Shown piece by piece: positions 23,454 through 35,100 of a stretch of 64,000 bases of DNA. Every line of letters begins with the position of its first letter. Positions within the stretch are counted from its first letter, which is position 1. The translations under genes and the position numbers were made by a program. The DNA is from Pleodorina starrii. Its lineage: Eukaryota > Chlorophyta > Chlorophyceae > Chlamydomonadales > Volvocaceae. Location: NCBI GenBank assembly GCA_030267565.1, contig BRXU01000001.1, forward strand, positions 9,837,001-9,901,000, in the 5' to 3' direction. Below the pieces are notes generated by a model. It saw nothing but the letters and a program-made list of their open reading frames with translations, made no database searches and had not been told where the DNA came from.

Positions 23454-26400
23454 TCAGCGCCTCCGCTGCGGCTGCGGCTGCGGCTGCGGCTGCGGCTGCG
23501 GCTGGCCCCCCTGCCCCTGCCCCTGTCCCTGTCCGGGCTGCTGCGCGGCTCCCGGGCCGGTCCCGGGCGACCCCGCCTCCAGTGTCACCTCCACCTCGAA
23601 AGTGCTGTTCTCTCGCAGAACGGTGATGCGCAGCGTGTCACCCACCTGAGTGGGGGGGGGGGGGAATACGGAAAGGAGGAGGCGAGGGAGGGGTCAGGGC
23701 GGGTTATTGAAATGAAGTGTGTGGGTGGGGGTCAGGGAGTGATGGGGGGGGAAAGGGGGGGCTAGTGGTGGGGGGGGGGAGAGTTGACAGTCCAAAGACT
23801 GCGCCCGCGGGCACTGACATGCAGTACACCGTGTTGCCTGGTGCTCGACGACAAGGCGGGGAGCCGGGGTGGCGGGGAGGACCGGGCTGCCGTGTCTCCC
23901 TCCTCCTCCTCCCCCCCCTCCTTCTCCTCCCCCTCCTACTCCTCCCCCTCCTACTCCTCCCCCTCCTCCTCCCCCGAGCACACCCGAACGCCCTTCCCCT
24001 TGCCCCTCTCTCTCCCTCCCCCCCACCTGCGGTATCTTCTTTACTAACCCCGCCCGCGCCCGCGCCCCCACATACACATACACATACACCGATACACGCA
24101 CCTGGGCCTTATCCAGCACCCGGTACAGATCGGAGGAGGTCTTGATCTTGACTCCGTTGACCCCGGTGATGATGTCCCCCAGCACCAGCCGCCCGTACTC
24201 GTCCCGGGTGGATCCCTTGAGACCGGCCTTCCAGGCGGGACCCCCCTCGCGGGCGGAGAGCACCAGGATGCCGGCTGGGAGGGGGGGAGGGAGGGAGGGA
24301 GGGAGAGGAGAAGGTAAGGGAGGGGTAAAGCGCAATAAGATAGAAACCGAAGGTAAACTGGACTTGAAGACCAATGTCCGCATTAACGGGACTAACCGAA
24401 ATAAGGATGTAGTCGTCAGGATGTACGAAGGGAGAGGGTAAGAGAGGGAGAGGGTAAGAAATAAGCTACCGCAGCGAAGGAACGGGGATGGCGTTAGCGA
24501 ACGGGCCCTTAGCGAAAGGGAGGAGGCAGGGTTTCCTCCCTCCATCCGCCACCTCTAGCCCCTCCCCCCCCCGCCCCCGCTCGTCCGACCGCTGCCGCAC
24601 CCTTGATGCCGAGCGCCTCGGAGGAGACGTCCGGGGCGAAGGAGATGCCCAACACGGGACGAGTCACCTGAGTGGGTGTGAGGGTGTGAGGGTGTGTGGG
24701 TTTGGGTGGGTGGGTGGGGGAGTGAAAACGGTGGTGGAGGGGGGGTTCGTGGGGGTGGTGACCGACGTAGTTGCGGGCGGGTGGCTGGGTGGGTGAGTGC
24801 CGTGGTGCACGGAGAGGAGGAGGAGCGTTGTGGGTTTCTATGCGTACTTGGCACCGGATGTGGAAGGGCGGGGGGGGGGGAGGGGGACAGGTTGCTTCGG
24901 GTCGGCAGATCCCTGGTTCATCGAGGGATCTGCTCCCTTCCTCCCCCCCCCGCGCTCGGGAGGCTGTGTCTCTCTCCCCACCCAACGCAGGCCATCGGCC
25001 GCCTCGCCGCCGCGCCCCGTACCTTGCCGTACTGAATGATCTGCCCCACGCTGCTCTTGACGATGTCCACGGGGATGGCGAACCCCACTCCGTTGTTGGC
25101 CCCCGTGGGTGAGTAGATGGCGGTGTTGATGCCGATGAGGCAGCCGCCGCTGTCAAGCAGGGGACCGCCGCTGTTGCCTGCGGGGGGCGCGGGGGGCGCG
25201 AGGGGCGAATGATGGCACGGAGGAGGCGACGAAGGCAGCAGCACCTTGCAGCTGCGAGCCGCTGTCTGGTCGTCCGGGTCGCAGCGCAAGTCCCCCACCC
25301 GCCCACCTCCTCGCCCCTGACCGGCGCCACCACCCCCTCCCACCCCCTCCCACCCCCTCCCACCCCACCCCCCCCCCTCCCCACCCCGCCCCACCCGGGT
25401 TGATCGCGGCGTCCGTTTGAATGACGTCCTGCGGGGCCAACACCAAGCAGCACCAGCAACATAACACCGAGGGGGGCCGGCGGGGAGGGGTGTGGAGACG
25501 ACGCGGCTAGAGGGGCGGGGGCGGGGCAGTTCAGGAATGTGCTTTGGAACCTGACCGAAACGGAGTGGCAGAGAGCGTGAGAACAAGACTGCTGATGCGC
25601 TTGTGATGACGCTGCTGGGCTGGAAAGGGAGCGCCGGCGGAGGTGCGGCGCATGGAGCGGTGGGGGGGTGGCGGGCGAGAAGGCCAACGGGGCACGGCGA
25701 CCGTCGTCGAAGTGCGGGGCGGCGCCATATGCCCCTGCGCGTATCGTAAAGCATTTGGGTACCGACAGGTTCCGGCGGACCCGAACATCGAATGGGACCA
25801 ATGAATTCGATTCGATTCGATTGGATTCGGAGCGCTGGACACGTCCGTTGATCTAGCGGCCTGGTTGCTGCTGCCGGTACCAATACCGCATCGCACTCTG
25901 CATCCCCTCTCCCCTCTCCTCTCCTGCCCTGCCCTCTCCTCTCCTGCCCTGCCGCACCGCGGTGTCCGCACCTGGATGGGCCTGCCGCTGATGGACTGGA
26001 TCTCTCGACCCGTGCCGCTGACCACCCCCACCGTGAGTGTGTGGTCCAAACCAAAGGGGTTGCCGATGGCGAACACCTGCAGGGAGGGGGAGGGAGGGAG
26101 GGGGGGTATCCACGTGTAGGGGGGTTGAGGTGCAGTGCAGTCCGACGTGGCGTATTGTGGTGCAGCGGGTGGGTGGGTGGGCGAGTGGGTGGGTGGGTGA
26201 CCGGCCGCCCACTGCCCCCGTCTTATCTCCCCTTCCCCCTCCCCATTCACATCCCAAAACGCATTTCACTTCTAACCTCCCTCCCTCCCTCCCTCCTTTA
26301 CCCCCTCCCCCCCTCCCTCCCTCCCTCCTCCCTCCCTCCCTCCTCCCTCCCTCCCTCCCTCCCCCTCCCCTCCCCAAAACGCACCTTTTGCCCCACCATA

Positions 26401-29371
26401 ATATCCGCGGAGCTGCTGCACAGACTGAGCGGCGCCAACTGCATCGCGGGGGGACTGCGGACTGCCGCAACACCCGCCGAACCCAGACCCGAGCCCGAGC
26501 CCGAGCCGGGGCCCTGCGGTGGTGATTGCGACGACGACGACGACACCGGCGTTGCGGCCGCCAGAAGCTCACCCTCCGCCGGCGGGCCCATCGGACCGAT
26601 CTGAAGTACGGCGATGTCCTTGTCTTGGTCCTGTGTCGTACAAATCGTACATGTAGGCGGCACATCAAGTACGGTACGCGCGGGTGCGCGTGTTGAGTGC
26701 TACGTGTGCGTGTGTGTGTACGTCTGAGCGTGTATGTGCGGCGATGCGCATGACTGAGCGTGCCATAGCGTCGCGCGCCCGCGCTCGCCTTGGCGAGGTT
26801 TCGGAGCCGGCGGGGTTGGCGGTTCAGGTGAGCTCAGCCAAAGAGCCAATGCCCTACACCACCCACGGGCTCACTGCCTCGACCCCTCTCCCCCTCTTCA
26901 TCTGGTACCCCCCATATACGTGGATAACCCCCCATTCAACTCACCACGCCCACCACTCGGGCTGACAGCTCCTCTCCATTCGCCAGTGTGACCTACCGGG
27001 GGGAGGGAGAGGGGCCGAGTGTGGGGGGCGGTGGGCGAGGGCGGGGGCCGCCATTGGCACGGTGGTCGAACAGCGACGCGAAAGTAAGGACTTGGCGGGC
27101 AGGGGCGTCGGAATCCGAAATGGAGGCGGCAGTGCTACTAGGGGACACTGGTCGAAAATTGACGGCAGGGCCGGCCGTACTGCCGCTTCAGGGCACAACA
27201 CACTGACCCGCACACGCACGCACCCAGCCACTGACCCATGGGTCCGTGCGACCCCTGGCCAACACAGGCCTACTGACCCACACATCCGTAAGCCAGGCAC
27301 CGACCCACGGTCCAGCCACCGACCCCCGGGTCCAGCCCCGCCCCAGGGGTCCAGCCACCGACCCAGGGGTCCAGCCACCGACCCACGGGTCCACAAGCCC
27401 AGGCTGCGCACCGACCCAGGGGTCCAGCCACCGACCCACGGGTCCAGCCACCGACCCACGGGTCCACAAACCCAGCTGCGCACCAACCCACGGGTCCAGC
27501 CACCGACCCAGGGGTCCAGCCACCGACCCACGGGTCCACTAAACCAGCTGCGCACCGACCCACGGGTCCAGCCAGCGACCCAGGGGTCCAGCCACCGACC
27601 CACGGGTCCACAAACCCAGCTGCGCACCGACCCACGGGTCCAGCCAGCGACCCAGGGGTCCAGCCACCGACCCACGGGTCCACAAACCCAGCTGCGCACC
27701 GACCCACGGGTCCAGCCAGCGACCCAGGGGTCCAGCCACCGACCCACGGGTCCACAAACCCAGCTGCACACCGACCCACGGGTCCAGCCACCGACCCAGG
27801 GGTCCAGCCACCGACCCAGGGGTCCAGCCATCCACACACACGGGTCCAGCCACTGACCCAGGGGTCCAGCCACCGACCCACGGGTCGCCGCACCTTGATG
27901 TCACTGGCATCCTGGATCACGTGGTAGTTGGTGACCACGTGGCCCGACGAGTCCTGCACATGGCACGACAGGACAGGAAATGCACTCGAGGGAAAAGGAT
28001 GTAGAGCAAGGTATGGTAGAGCGACGTAGAGGTATAGAGGACCGTCAGGGGGTAAGCTTCAGATTGAGGTCGAGGTGGAGGTTGAGGTGGAGCACACGGG
28101 GCCCGCCATCCCGGAGCCGTCCAGGCGCCACAGCCCCCTCCCCCCTCCCGCCCCGCAGCCACCTGCCCTCAGCCGGGCACTCCCCGCCACGTACCTACCC
28201 AGATGAATCCGCTGCCCTGCCCCTGCGGCATCTCCATCATGTTCATGGTGAAGGCATCGCGCCTGGAGGCACGACAGGACAGGGCAGGGCAGGGCAGGGC
28301 AGGGTGGGAGATTGCGAAATTGGTACTTGGCGGGGGGGGAGAGAAGACAGGACAGGACAGGGGACAGGGCAGGTGCGGGACAGGGAAGGGTTGACCGGGG
28401 CAGGGGGAGGGCGCGGAGAGGTCCACACCTCCCAGTGCCGGTGTGGGGCCGCACGAGCCGGGAGGTGCAGAGCGGAAGAGGTGGCGCGGGAGGCGAAGCG
28501 GAAGAGGCGGGAAGCAGGAGGCGAAGCGCATACACGGCATGGAGATGGCACAGCATGCAAAGCCGGAGAGGTGCAAGAGTAAGGTAGGCGCGCAGGGACG
28601 GACTTATCGGCCCATTAGGGATCCCTGCGAGAGAGCGCGTGTATGTACGTGTTGTTGTTGTGTAGGGGGGTGCGGGTTGGGTACTCTTTGGGCGGGATGG
28701 AGAGAGGCGCCTCCCACTCGCCCGCTCTCGCTCCCTTCGTCCCTTGCCGTCCCTGTCCCGCGTCCTGACGGCCCCCGGTCCTCCAACAGTCTTCGCCTCA
28801 CTTGACGGCCAGGTTGGTCACGTTGACCACACTCGGCGTGGATTCTTTGAAGATTTCAATCGTGAGCTGCTCGTCCGGTGTCAGGCGTGGCCGACTGAGC
28901 GCAGGGCCGGGGGCCAGGCAGCTGCCAACCAGCAGCGATGCCGCGCCCAGAGTGGCGACGAGGGACGAGAGCAGCCGCTGGAGAGGCGGGCTTACGCCGT
29001 CGGCGCCGTTGTGGGCTAGGGTGGGCCCAGGGGGTGGTGTTTGACCGGAGAAAGCTGGGGGCTGTTGGCCATGTGGACGAGATTTTGTTGGCAGTGCACA
29101 GGGAGGGTGCGGTCCGCGAGCGGGGCCTGACGGCTGGAGGCGCCCATCGCTGACCAGGAGCTGCAGGCCGACGATGCGGCCGGGCGCGAGGGTCCGCTGC
29201 GGTCCTTCTGTGCAGCAGTGCGTGGATGGAAGGTTGACAGAGTGGTGCACGCGTCAACACCAAAGCGCCAAAAACTTTATGCAAGAGGTAGACGCAAGCT
29301 TACTTGACGACAACCTACACTGACGCACCTCTAGGGCAGGTTCGCGCATTGTAGTTTTGGTGAAGGTTCAT
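23454..29371 (-). CDS. DEG1: DEG1-type chloroplast lumenal HtrA serine protease
   Basis: Exons on the minus strand: 29371-29329 (tentative), 29207-28802, 28262-28199, 27953-27894, 26992-26945, 26630-26385, 26076-25972, 25428-25395, 25177-25023, 24667-24601, 24274-24102, 23645-23454. In phase they give about 530 residues. The protease domain has the His in [11 protein letters not shown], the Asp in [11 protein letters not shown] and the Ser in [11 protein letters not shown]. The PDZ domain follows ([15 protein letters not shown]). A hydrophobic stretch ([17 protein letters not shown]) before [14 protein letters not shown] fits a thylakoid-lumen targeting signal, and DEG1 enzymes degrade damaged photosystem proteins in the lumen. 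An Ala/Ser/Gly-rich insert follows the catalytic Asp strand, and the C-terminus is Pro/Gln-rich. Exon 1 was chosen because its ATG and phase fit; the start is uncertain. Confidence 0.9.
24456..24508 (-). repeat. Intronic short repeat, family 1
   Basis: On the minus strand (sense for DEG1) it reads CGTTCGCTAACGCCATCCCC, then TTCGCTGCGGTAGC and a T-rich tail. It lies in the DEG1 intron between 24601 and 24274. Confidence 0.75.
26101..26122 (-). repeat. Intronic short repeat, family 2
   Basis: Reverse strand reads CCCCCTACACGTGGATACCC. It lies just upstream of the acceptor at 26077 in a DEG1 intron. Confidence 0.65.
26911..26934 (+). repeat. Intronic short repeat, family 2
   Basis: Reads ATATACGTGGATAACCCCCC. 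It is antisense to DEG1 and lies within 10-35 bp of the 5' splice site of the exon 26945-26992. Confidence 0.75.
27289..27890. repeat. 20-bp minisatellite with a 72-bp higher-order unit, in a DEG1 intron
   Basis: The basic unit is ACCCACGGGTCCAGCCACCG or the same with CCCAGGGG. A 32-bp variant unit carries ACAAACCCAGCTGCGCACCG. From about 27490 to 27790 the pattern 20+20+32 bp recurs several times as a 72-bp higher-order repeat. The array ends a few bases before the 5' splice site at 27893. Its long open frames are a by-product of the periodicity. Confidence 0.93.
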
Positions 29372-30900
29372 GCCTCCGACCCGAGAAGCGCGCAGGCCTT
29401 TACTGCAATTACTTTGGCTTTGGCTCACACTATAGATTGACGATCACAAAATATGCTTTTCAAACTGATGTCGCAAGAGCTGCGCGAAGGCGACAGTAGA
29501 ACTTCCGACAGCGAGTGGTTGGAACGGCTCCGTACCGAACGGCCTTCATGCTTAGGTACCGGCTTAAACGCCCAACAGACCGCACTCTATCCCTCATTCC
29601 CAGAACAGGGTGTACTACATGACTTAAGCTTTCAACGGCAGTCTTGATGCTTGCTCTACCCAACAGGACCCAGCTCGTGTCAACATGGCAAATGCCCAGG
29701 GCCGTTATCGCCAGCGCAACCGTGTGGGAAAATTAGCTGTTGGAGGGCGCAGAGGTGAGAAGATTTAAACCCTGTCATGGGTTGGGCCAGATGATGATGC
29801 AGGTTCCCGGGCGCTGTGTGCGGGACAAGCAAGGACGGACAAAGAGCAGAAACCTTCCCGGCCACGAAGCAGCTTAAGCTGCGCCAAGGGGTCCGATTGC
29901 GAAAAGGCCAAGAGACAGCCGAACGCCGCTTGGAGCTGGGTGCACACAGAGGAAATGGTGCAAACCGTCAAGTTCCGCCAGCCTCGCTAGCCCCTACGCT
30001 CCAGCCTGCAAGTCTGCACACGAGCGGAGCTCTCAACCCGCGGCCTCCCCGGTTGGATGCAGACTCAGCCAAATGGTCCCACAACCTGTTTAGCCACACG
30101 CTTCTGTCCCCCCGTACTGCGTGCCGCAAGGAGCGCCCTCCGATACTGACGCGCCGTCCACAGGCGCAGCGCCTCGGACCTCAAACGTGCTGAACTGTAC
30201 TGGATTGCAACCGCGTTACCACACCAGCAACACTGCCCGCGCCAAGCCGCACGCGGTTAACTATTCGCATGAAGTCCTTCACCCATGCCCTCGCTTGCCC
30301 ACCCCCGCAGCTCTTCTTTGTCGAAGGTATTGTTACAGCGTGGGTAGGTTCTCTGTTGGTAATGCCACGAGATTGTTATGCCTTAGGGCACCACCACCTG
30401 CACCTCATTGCACTATGCCGTACGATCTTGTAGTCCAAGGCAGTTGACCCTGCCAACTTAGGATTTCATCACATCCGTTCACCCGCACATTTGTAGAGAC
30501 AGAGGGTGCAGCAATTGCCACCTTTCCAGCGTGTGATTCTAGGTCCATCAACTATTACCTCAACACCACATTTTAGCAGCTAGTCATATTCTCTCGTTCC
30601 CGTCATGATCGGGGGTATCCACTGTACATCATCCGCTCATCATCCGTCTGATAACTTACGGGTCGGCCGGAGACTTTGAACCCTTCTCGTTCTAATGTGA
30701 CCCATCTCAATTCGACACGCATGTGACGACCTTGCATCAACTCAACGAACTTACCCGTCCCGCTTTAACCCAACCCTCAACGGCCTGCCCGCACGCGACC
30801 TCTGCGCAATGAACCCCTACGCTGTCGCCCTGCGCGTGTACGCGCCTGTGTCTTACTACCGCACAGTCCATGGAAGGGTAAACTTTCTCTATCTGCATCC
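29372..30900. other. Intergenic region between DEG1 and tRNA-Val
   Basis: Less GC-rich than the genes. Only short frames without family resemblance are present. No repeat or RNA gene was recognised apart from the tRNA that follows. Confidence 0.5.
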
Positions 30901-30973
30901 GTTTCCGTGGCGTAGTTGGTTATCGCGTCAGATTTACACTCTGAAGGTCTCCGGTTCGAACCCGGACGGGAAC
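30901..30973 (+). tRNA. tRNA-Val (anticodon UAC)
   Basis: The 73-nt sequence folds into a full cloverleaf. The acceptor GTTTCCG pairs with CGGGAAC with one G-U. The anticodon stem TCAGA/TCTGA closes the loop TTTACAC with anticodon TAC at 30935-30937. The T arm carries GGTTCGAACCC, the internal B box. It decodes GUA valine codons. No intron and no encoded CCA. The 3' flank has only short T runs, not a strong Pol III terminator. Confidence 0.95.
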
Positions 30974-32160
30974 ATTTAAGTTATTGCCATGGAGGGCTAG
31001 CTCGCTTGTCATTCACGTAGTGGTGTTTGCCAGATGGCGGCGGGCATTTCCGGGTTTTGGGGGCGGTACGGCAATGCGACTGAGCTGGCATTGCAGTGTA
31101 CGTGTGATTGACTTCAAGGGTTTGCAAGTGCATGTGTGAGGCTTATACGGCTCATAATCGGCACAAAAGGAATTGCAACCGATTGCTTTCCTCGATGAAT
31201 CAGACCAGGGAAGAATCAGACTGTGCAGCTTTGCTAATGTGAGGCATGGCCCTTAACGACAGCAAATGTGCCGCACTCCATCATTGCAGGCTACGCTATC
31301 ACCTCTTGACTGCACTTCTGATCAGCGCGAAACCCGTGCAGCAGGCGACGGGCTGCCTTTGCGTCCGGACTTTATCAGCTCCACCCCTCTACACAGTCTC
31401 CTCATCTCTCCTGTCTCCTCCCGTTCCACCCGTGTCGTCTTCTGGGCGGGGATATACACCTGCTCACGCCACGCCCGGTTATGCTGTTCACCCATGTATC
31501 GCCAGGTATCGCCCTCATGCTGTGGGTTTCGGGACAGAGTGATGGCTCAGTTCAGTGACAGGAGCAGGTACGGAAATTCGGGCGCCTGATGAACTGGCCC
31601 TGTTGTGAGCAGAAGGCAAGGCTAAGGGGAAATGTAATTCAGGGGAAACCTGTAGACAGCTGCCTCCTTCCGGCACAAGAAGGCCGTCTGCATATGTTTA
31701 GTAATGTTCTCCACGGGCCGAGCCTCAAACCAGCCTTATAAAGAGCATAAATACACGCTACGTAGATGCAGAAGATGTCTAAACAGGAGCCTAAATCTGC
31801 GGAGACAGCGCTGCCATCGCTGCTCGACGCGAGACGCACGAACATAAATATGTAATGTCAGGTTACATGTATCATGAAATGTCTGCAGATTTATTTGTGC
31901 CCTCATTAGGCGAGCAGGGTAAGCTCTGGCGGGGAAGGTTCGTTGGTTTCGGCGCAAGACATATTGTGCTCAAGTTCCCGGTCCCAACACTTCCAAATAA
32001 AGGTCTTAACGCGAGTAGACCTATAACGCCAGTCGGCTCCTGCATTTCGCGCGCACTCTCCTACCTGGTGTGGTGTACATACGGTAGGTCGAGCAGTCGG
32101 TGTTCCCAGGTTTATGCGCTGCACGAGCCCTTGACGCGTCCATACTGTACAAGGCGGGCC
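30974..32160. other. Intergenic region upstream of the MAK32-like gene
   Basis: No coding exon recognised. A TATA-like TTATAAAG lies at 31735-31742, about 420 bp before the start codon at 32161. Confidence 0.45.
31735..31742 (+). promoter_or_regulatory. TATA-like element
   Basis: TTATAAAG in a GC-poorer stretch upstream of the MAK32-like gene. The distance to the ATG would require a long 5' UTR or an intron in it, so the role is tentative. Confidence 0.3.
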
Positions 32161-35100
32161 ATGGAGTGCGTGTGCTTCACCCTCATCGTCGACGACATCG
32201 TGCTGCCTCATGGGGAGACGGCCATGGAGGTCTTGGGCGGGGGTGGTGAGTGCGTGACTCTGCCAACTTGCACCTGCAGGTGCCGATCAGCAGCCCATGC
32301 ACGGGTTTTTCCACTTCAACCCTTCACCAAATTCAGAACTGACCGCAAGGCCCCACCTTTGTCCTCCCTCCCCACCTTCACCCCCCGCCCCCCGCACACA
32401 CAAACACAGGCCCTCAAACCCTGTTTGGCTACCAGCTGGTGACGAACCAGAGTGCGGCCGTAGGCCTGTCAGGTGGGTCGGGTACAGGACCACCCTTCCT
32501 GGAGCTCCTTACCACGTCCACACTCCACAGCTCTCATCACACCCATGGCTGAGCTTCCGCATCACAAACACACCGGAGGTACTGTTGTCAACATCAAAAC
32601 ACATAAGCCCATCCCACGGACCCGATGGCACAGTTCGGTGGCCACGTTCGCAGAATATCGCAGTGGCAGCACACGGGGGCGTCCAGCCCCGCCCCCCTCC
32701 CTCCCCCTGCTTTGCCCCCTCCCCGGCCCCCGGCCTATACGTGGATACCCCCCCGAAACACACAAGCCGTCTCCGTTCCTTCGCTGCGGTACCGTCTTTC
32801 TTACCCCTTACGCACACACGCTCCTCCACTCGCACCGTCTCCGTCCCTCCGCTGCGGTATCTCCTTAACTCCCGCCCCGCCCCCCAATACACACACGCAG
32901 CGGGCGTCGGACCCGACCTGCCCCGGCGCTGCAAGGTGCGAGGCTGGTCAAAAGGCGCAGCCGTGTCCGGGCCGGGTACTGAGGTGCTGGGGTGCTGCGT
33001 GCTGGGCTGGCTGGCTTCGGAGCCCTAGGGACGAACTGCCTCGCTGGCCTCGCTGCCTTCGCCGCCCTCCCCCGTCCGGTGACGGCCAAGTCGATCAATC
33101 CTGCTTCCCTTCCTGCTGCCCGCCACCCGCTACCCACTACCCGGGGGGGAGCTATGGTACATGACGCGGCGATGACACACGATACATGGCACATGGGACA
33201 TGGTAGCAGGGGCCCTTGATCGCTCCACGAATGACGGCGGAAGGTTCTGGAAGGCCACGAGTGACGTGGTTTCGGAGCCGCCATTGTACCAACCACCACC
33301 ACAACAACGGTCCTGGATTGGACGTGCAGGACTGGCTCGAGTCTCTCGGGGTGGACACCTCAGGGCTGGTGCCGTACGATCGGCCCACGCCGCGCGCCTG
33401 GCAGGTGTTCGAGGAGTGGGGCCGCCGTACGCAGGTGGGTGGGTGGCTGGGTGGGTGGGTGGGTGTCTATGTGCGTGCGTGTACAGGTGTGTGCATGTAT
33501 GGGCGTGTACGTGTACGTGTGTTTGTGCGTGTATGTATGCGGGGGCTCAGCCCCGAGGAAGAGCCTTTTCCAGCAGGCTGGGACAGATGGAGAGAGAGAC
33601 AGCGAGGGTCAATCGGAAGGGAGCGCACACGCGCGTGGGGGTTTCGGAGCCAACGTCCTCAAGGGAGCCGGGACAGCCCACTCTGCCCACTCTGCCCACT
33701 CCGGCCGCCCCTGTGGACAGATCTGGCGCGGCCGCGAGGACCCCTGTGACGAGCTGTACGACATGCTTCGCCCCAAGTACGACACGATGCCGCCGCACTT
33801 TCGCCGCTCGTCCAACTACCACCTGGGCATCCACCCGCTGCACCCGCCCACCACCCTCATGAGGCAGCTGCGGCAGGCGGCGCACGACAACGGAGGTACG
33901 GCAACACGGCAATTATTCAGCACCGGCGTCGGCGAACCCCCCCCCCCCCCGCCCCTCTCCCCGCCCCTCCTCCCCCTTTCCCAGGTGTGCTCTCCATCGA
34001 GCCCTACACCTCCGCGGAGACGCCCGCCCGCCCCGACCAGGTGACCTCCCTGCTGTCCCTCTGTGACATCTTCTCACCCAACCAGGCGGAGGCAGAGTCC
34101 ATCGTGGGGCCCGGTGGGTGACTGGGTGGGTGGGTGGGTGGGTTGGGGGCTGGCTGGGTGTTTGGCCGGGTGGTTGCCCCTACCGCTGCCTTCGGCCTCG
34201 TTTCGACGCGTCTGCGCCTCCGTGCCACCCCCCTCACAGCTCGCGCCCTTTCCTACCTCTCCGCCCGGGAGTGCCTTCTGCCTCCGCCCCCGCCTCCATA
34301 GCCACCCACCCGCCCACTCGCCAGCGTCTCCCACCTGTGTCCGTCTCCCACCTGTGCCCCGTGTCCTCCACCTGTGGCCGGCGATGCAGGATCTCCCGAG
34401 GAGCTGGCTCGCAGGCTGCTGGCGCTGTCGCCACCGGGCGGGGCGGATGTGGTGGTGGTGCGATGCGGGGCGGAGGGGGTGCTCGTGGCGCGCAGGGCGC
34501 CGGTGGAGCCGAGGACGCAGCAGCAGGCGGCGGCGTCTGTGGGGGCGGAGGCGGAGGCGGCGGCGGGGCCGTGCATGGTGGAGGTGGAGGCGTATCGGGT
34601 GAGGCGGGAGGTGGGGGGAGGGGCGATTGCGTGAAGCGGGCGGGTAGGGGCCGGAAATCAAGCGCCTAAAAGTCGATGAGGGGGGAGAGGAAGGGCGCTG
34701 GATTTGCGCGATCTTCCATTGCGGGCTCTTCCGCCTCGCCCCTACCCCCGGTAAGTATTAATGCGTTCTGGGTCCGTTCGCTAACGCCGTCTCCGTCTCC
34801 GCTGCGGTATCACTTTTTACACCCTTTCCTCCTTGCCCCGCAAGGTACCCGCCGTGGAAGACACGGCCGTGGTGGACGTGACGGGCTGCGGCAACGCCTT
34901 CTGCGGCGGCTTCCTGGCGGCGATGTACCGCGGCCGCAGCCGCGGCGGCACCGTCAGCGCCGTCAGCGGCACCGTCAGCGCGGAGGTCTCGGAGCCGTCA
35001 ACCTCCGAGGCGGGGCCGTCCGCGCCGGCGGAGGGCCGCGGTGCTGGCGGTGCCGGGCAGCGGCAGCGGCCGCCGCAGCGGCCGCCGGCTTGGGTGCGGG

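Noticed and set aside
27289..27890. CRISPR array
   Set aside because: Units are contiguous with no unique spacers, and the context is a eukaryotic intron. The same holds for 41368-41779.
26941..27959. Open frames with [10 protein letters not shown] or [11 protein letters not shown] repeats
   Set aside because: By-products of the 20-bp minisatellite in a DEG1 intron; no start context or domain.
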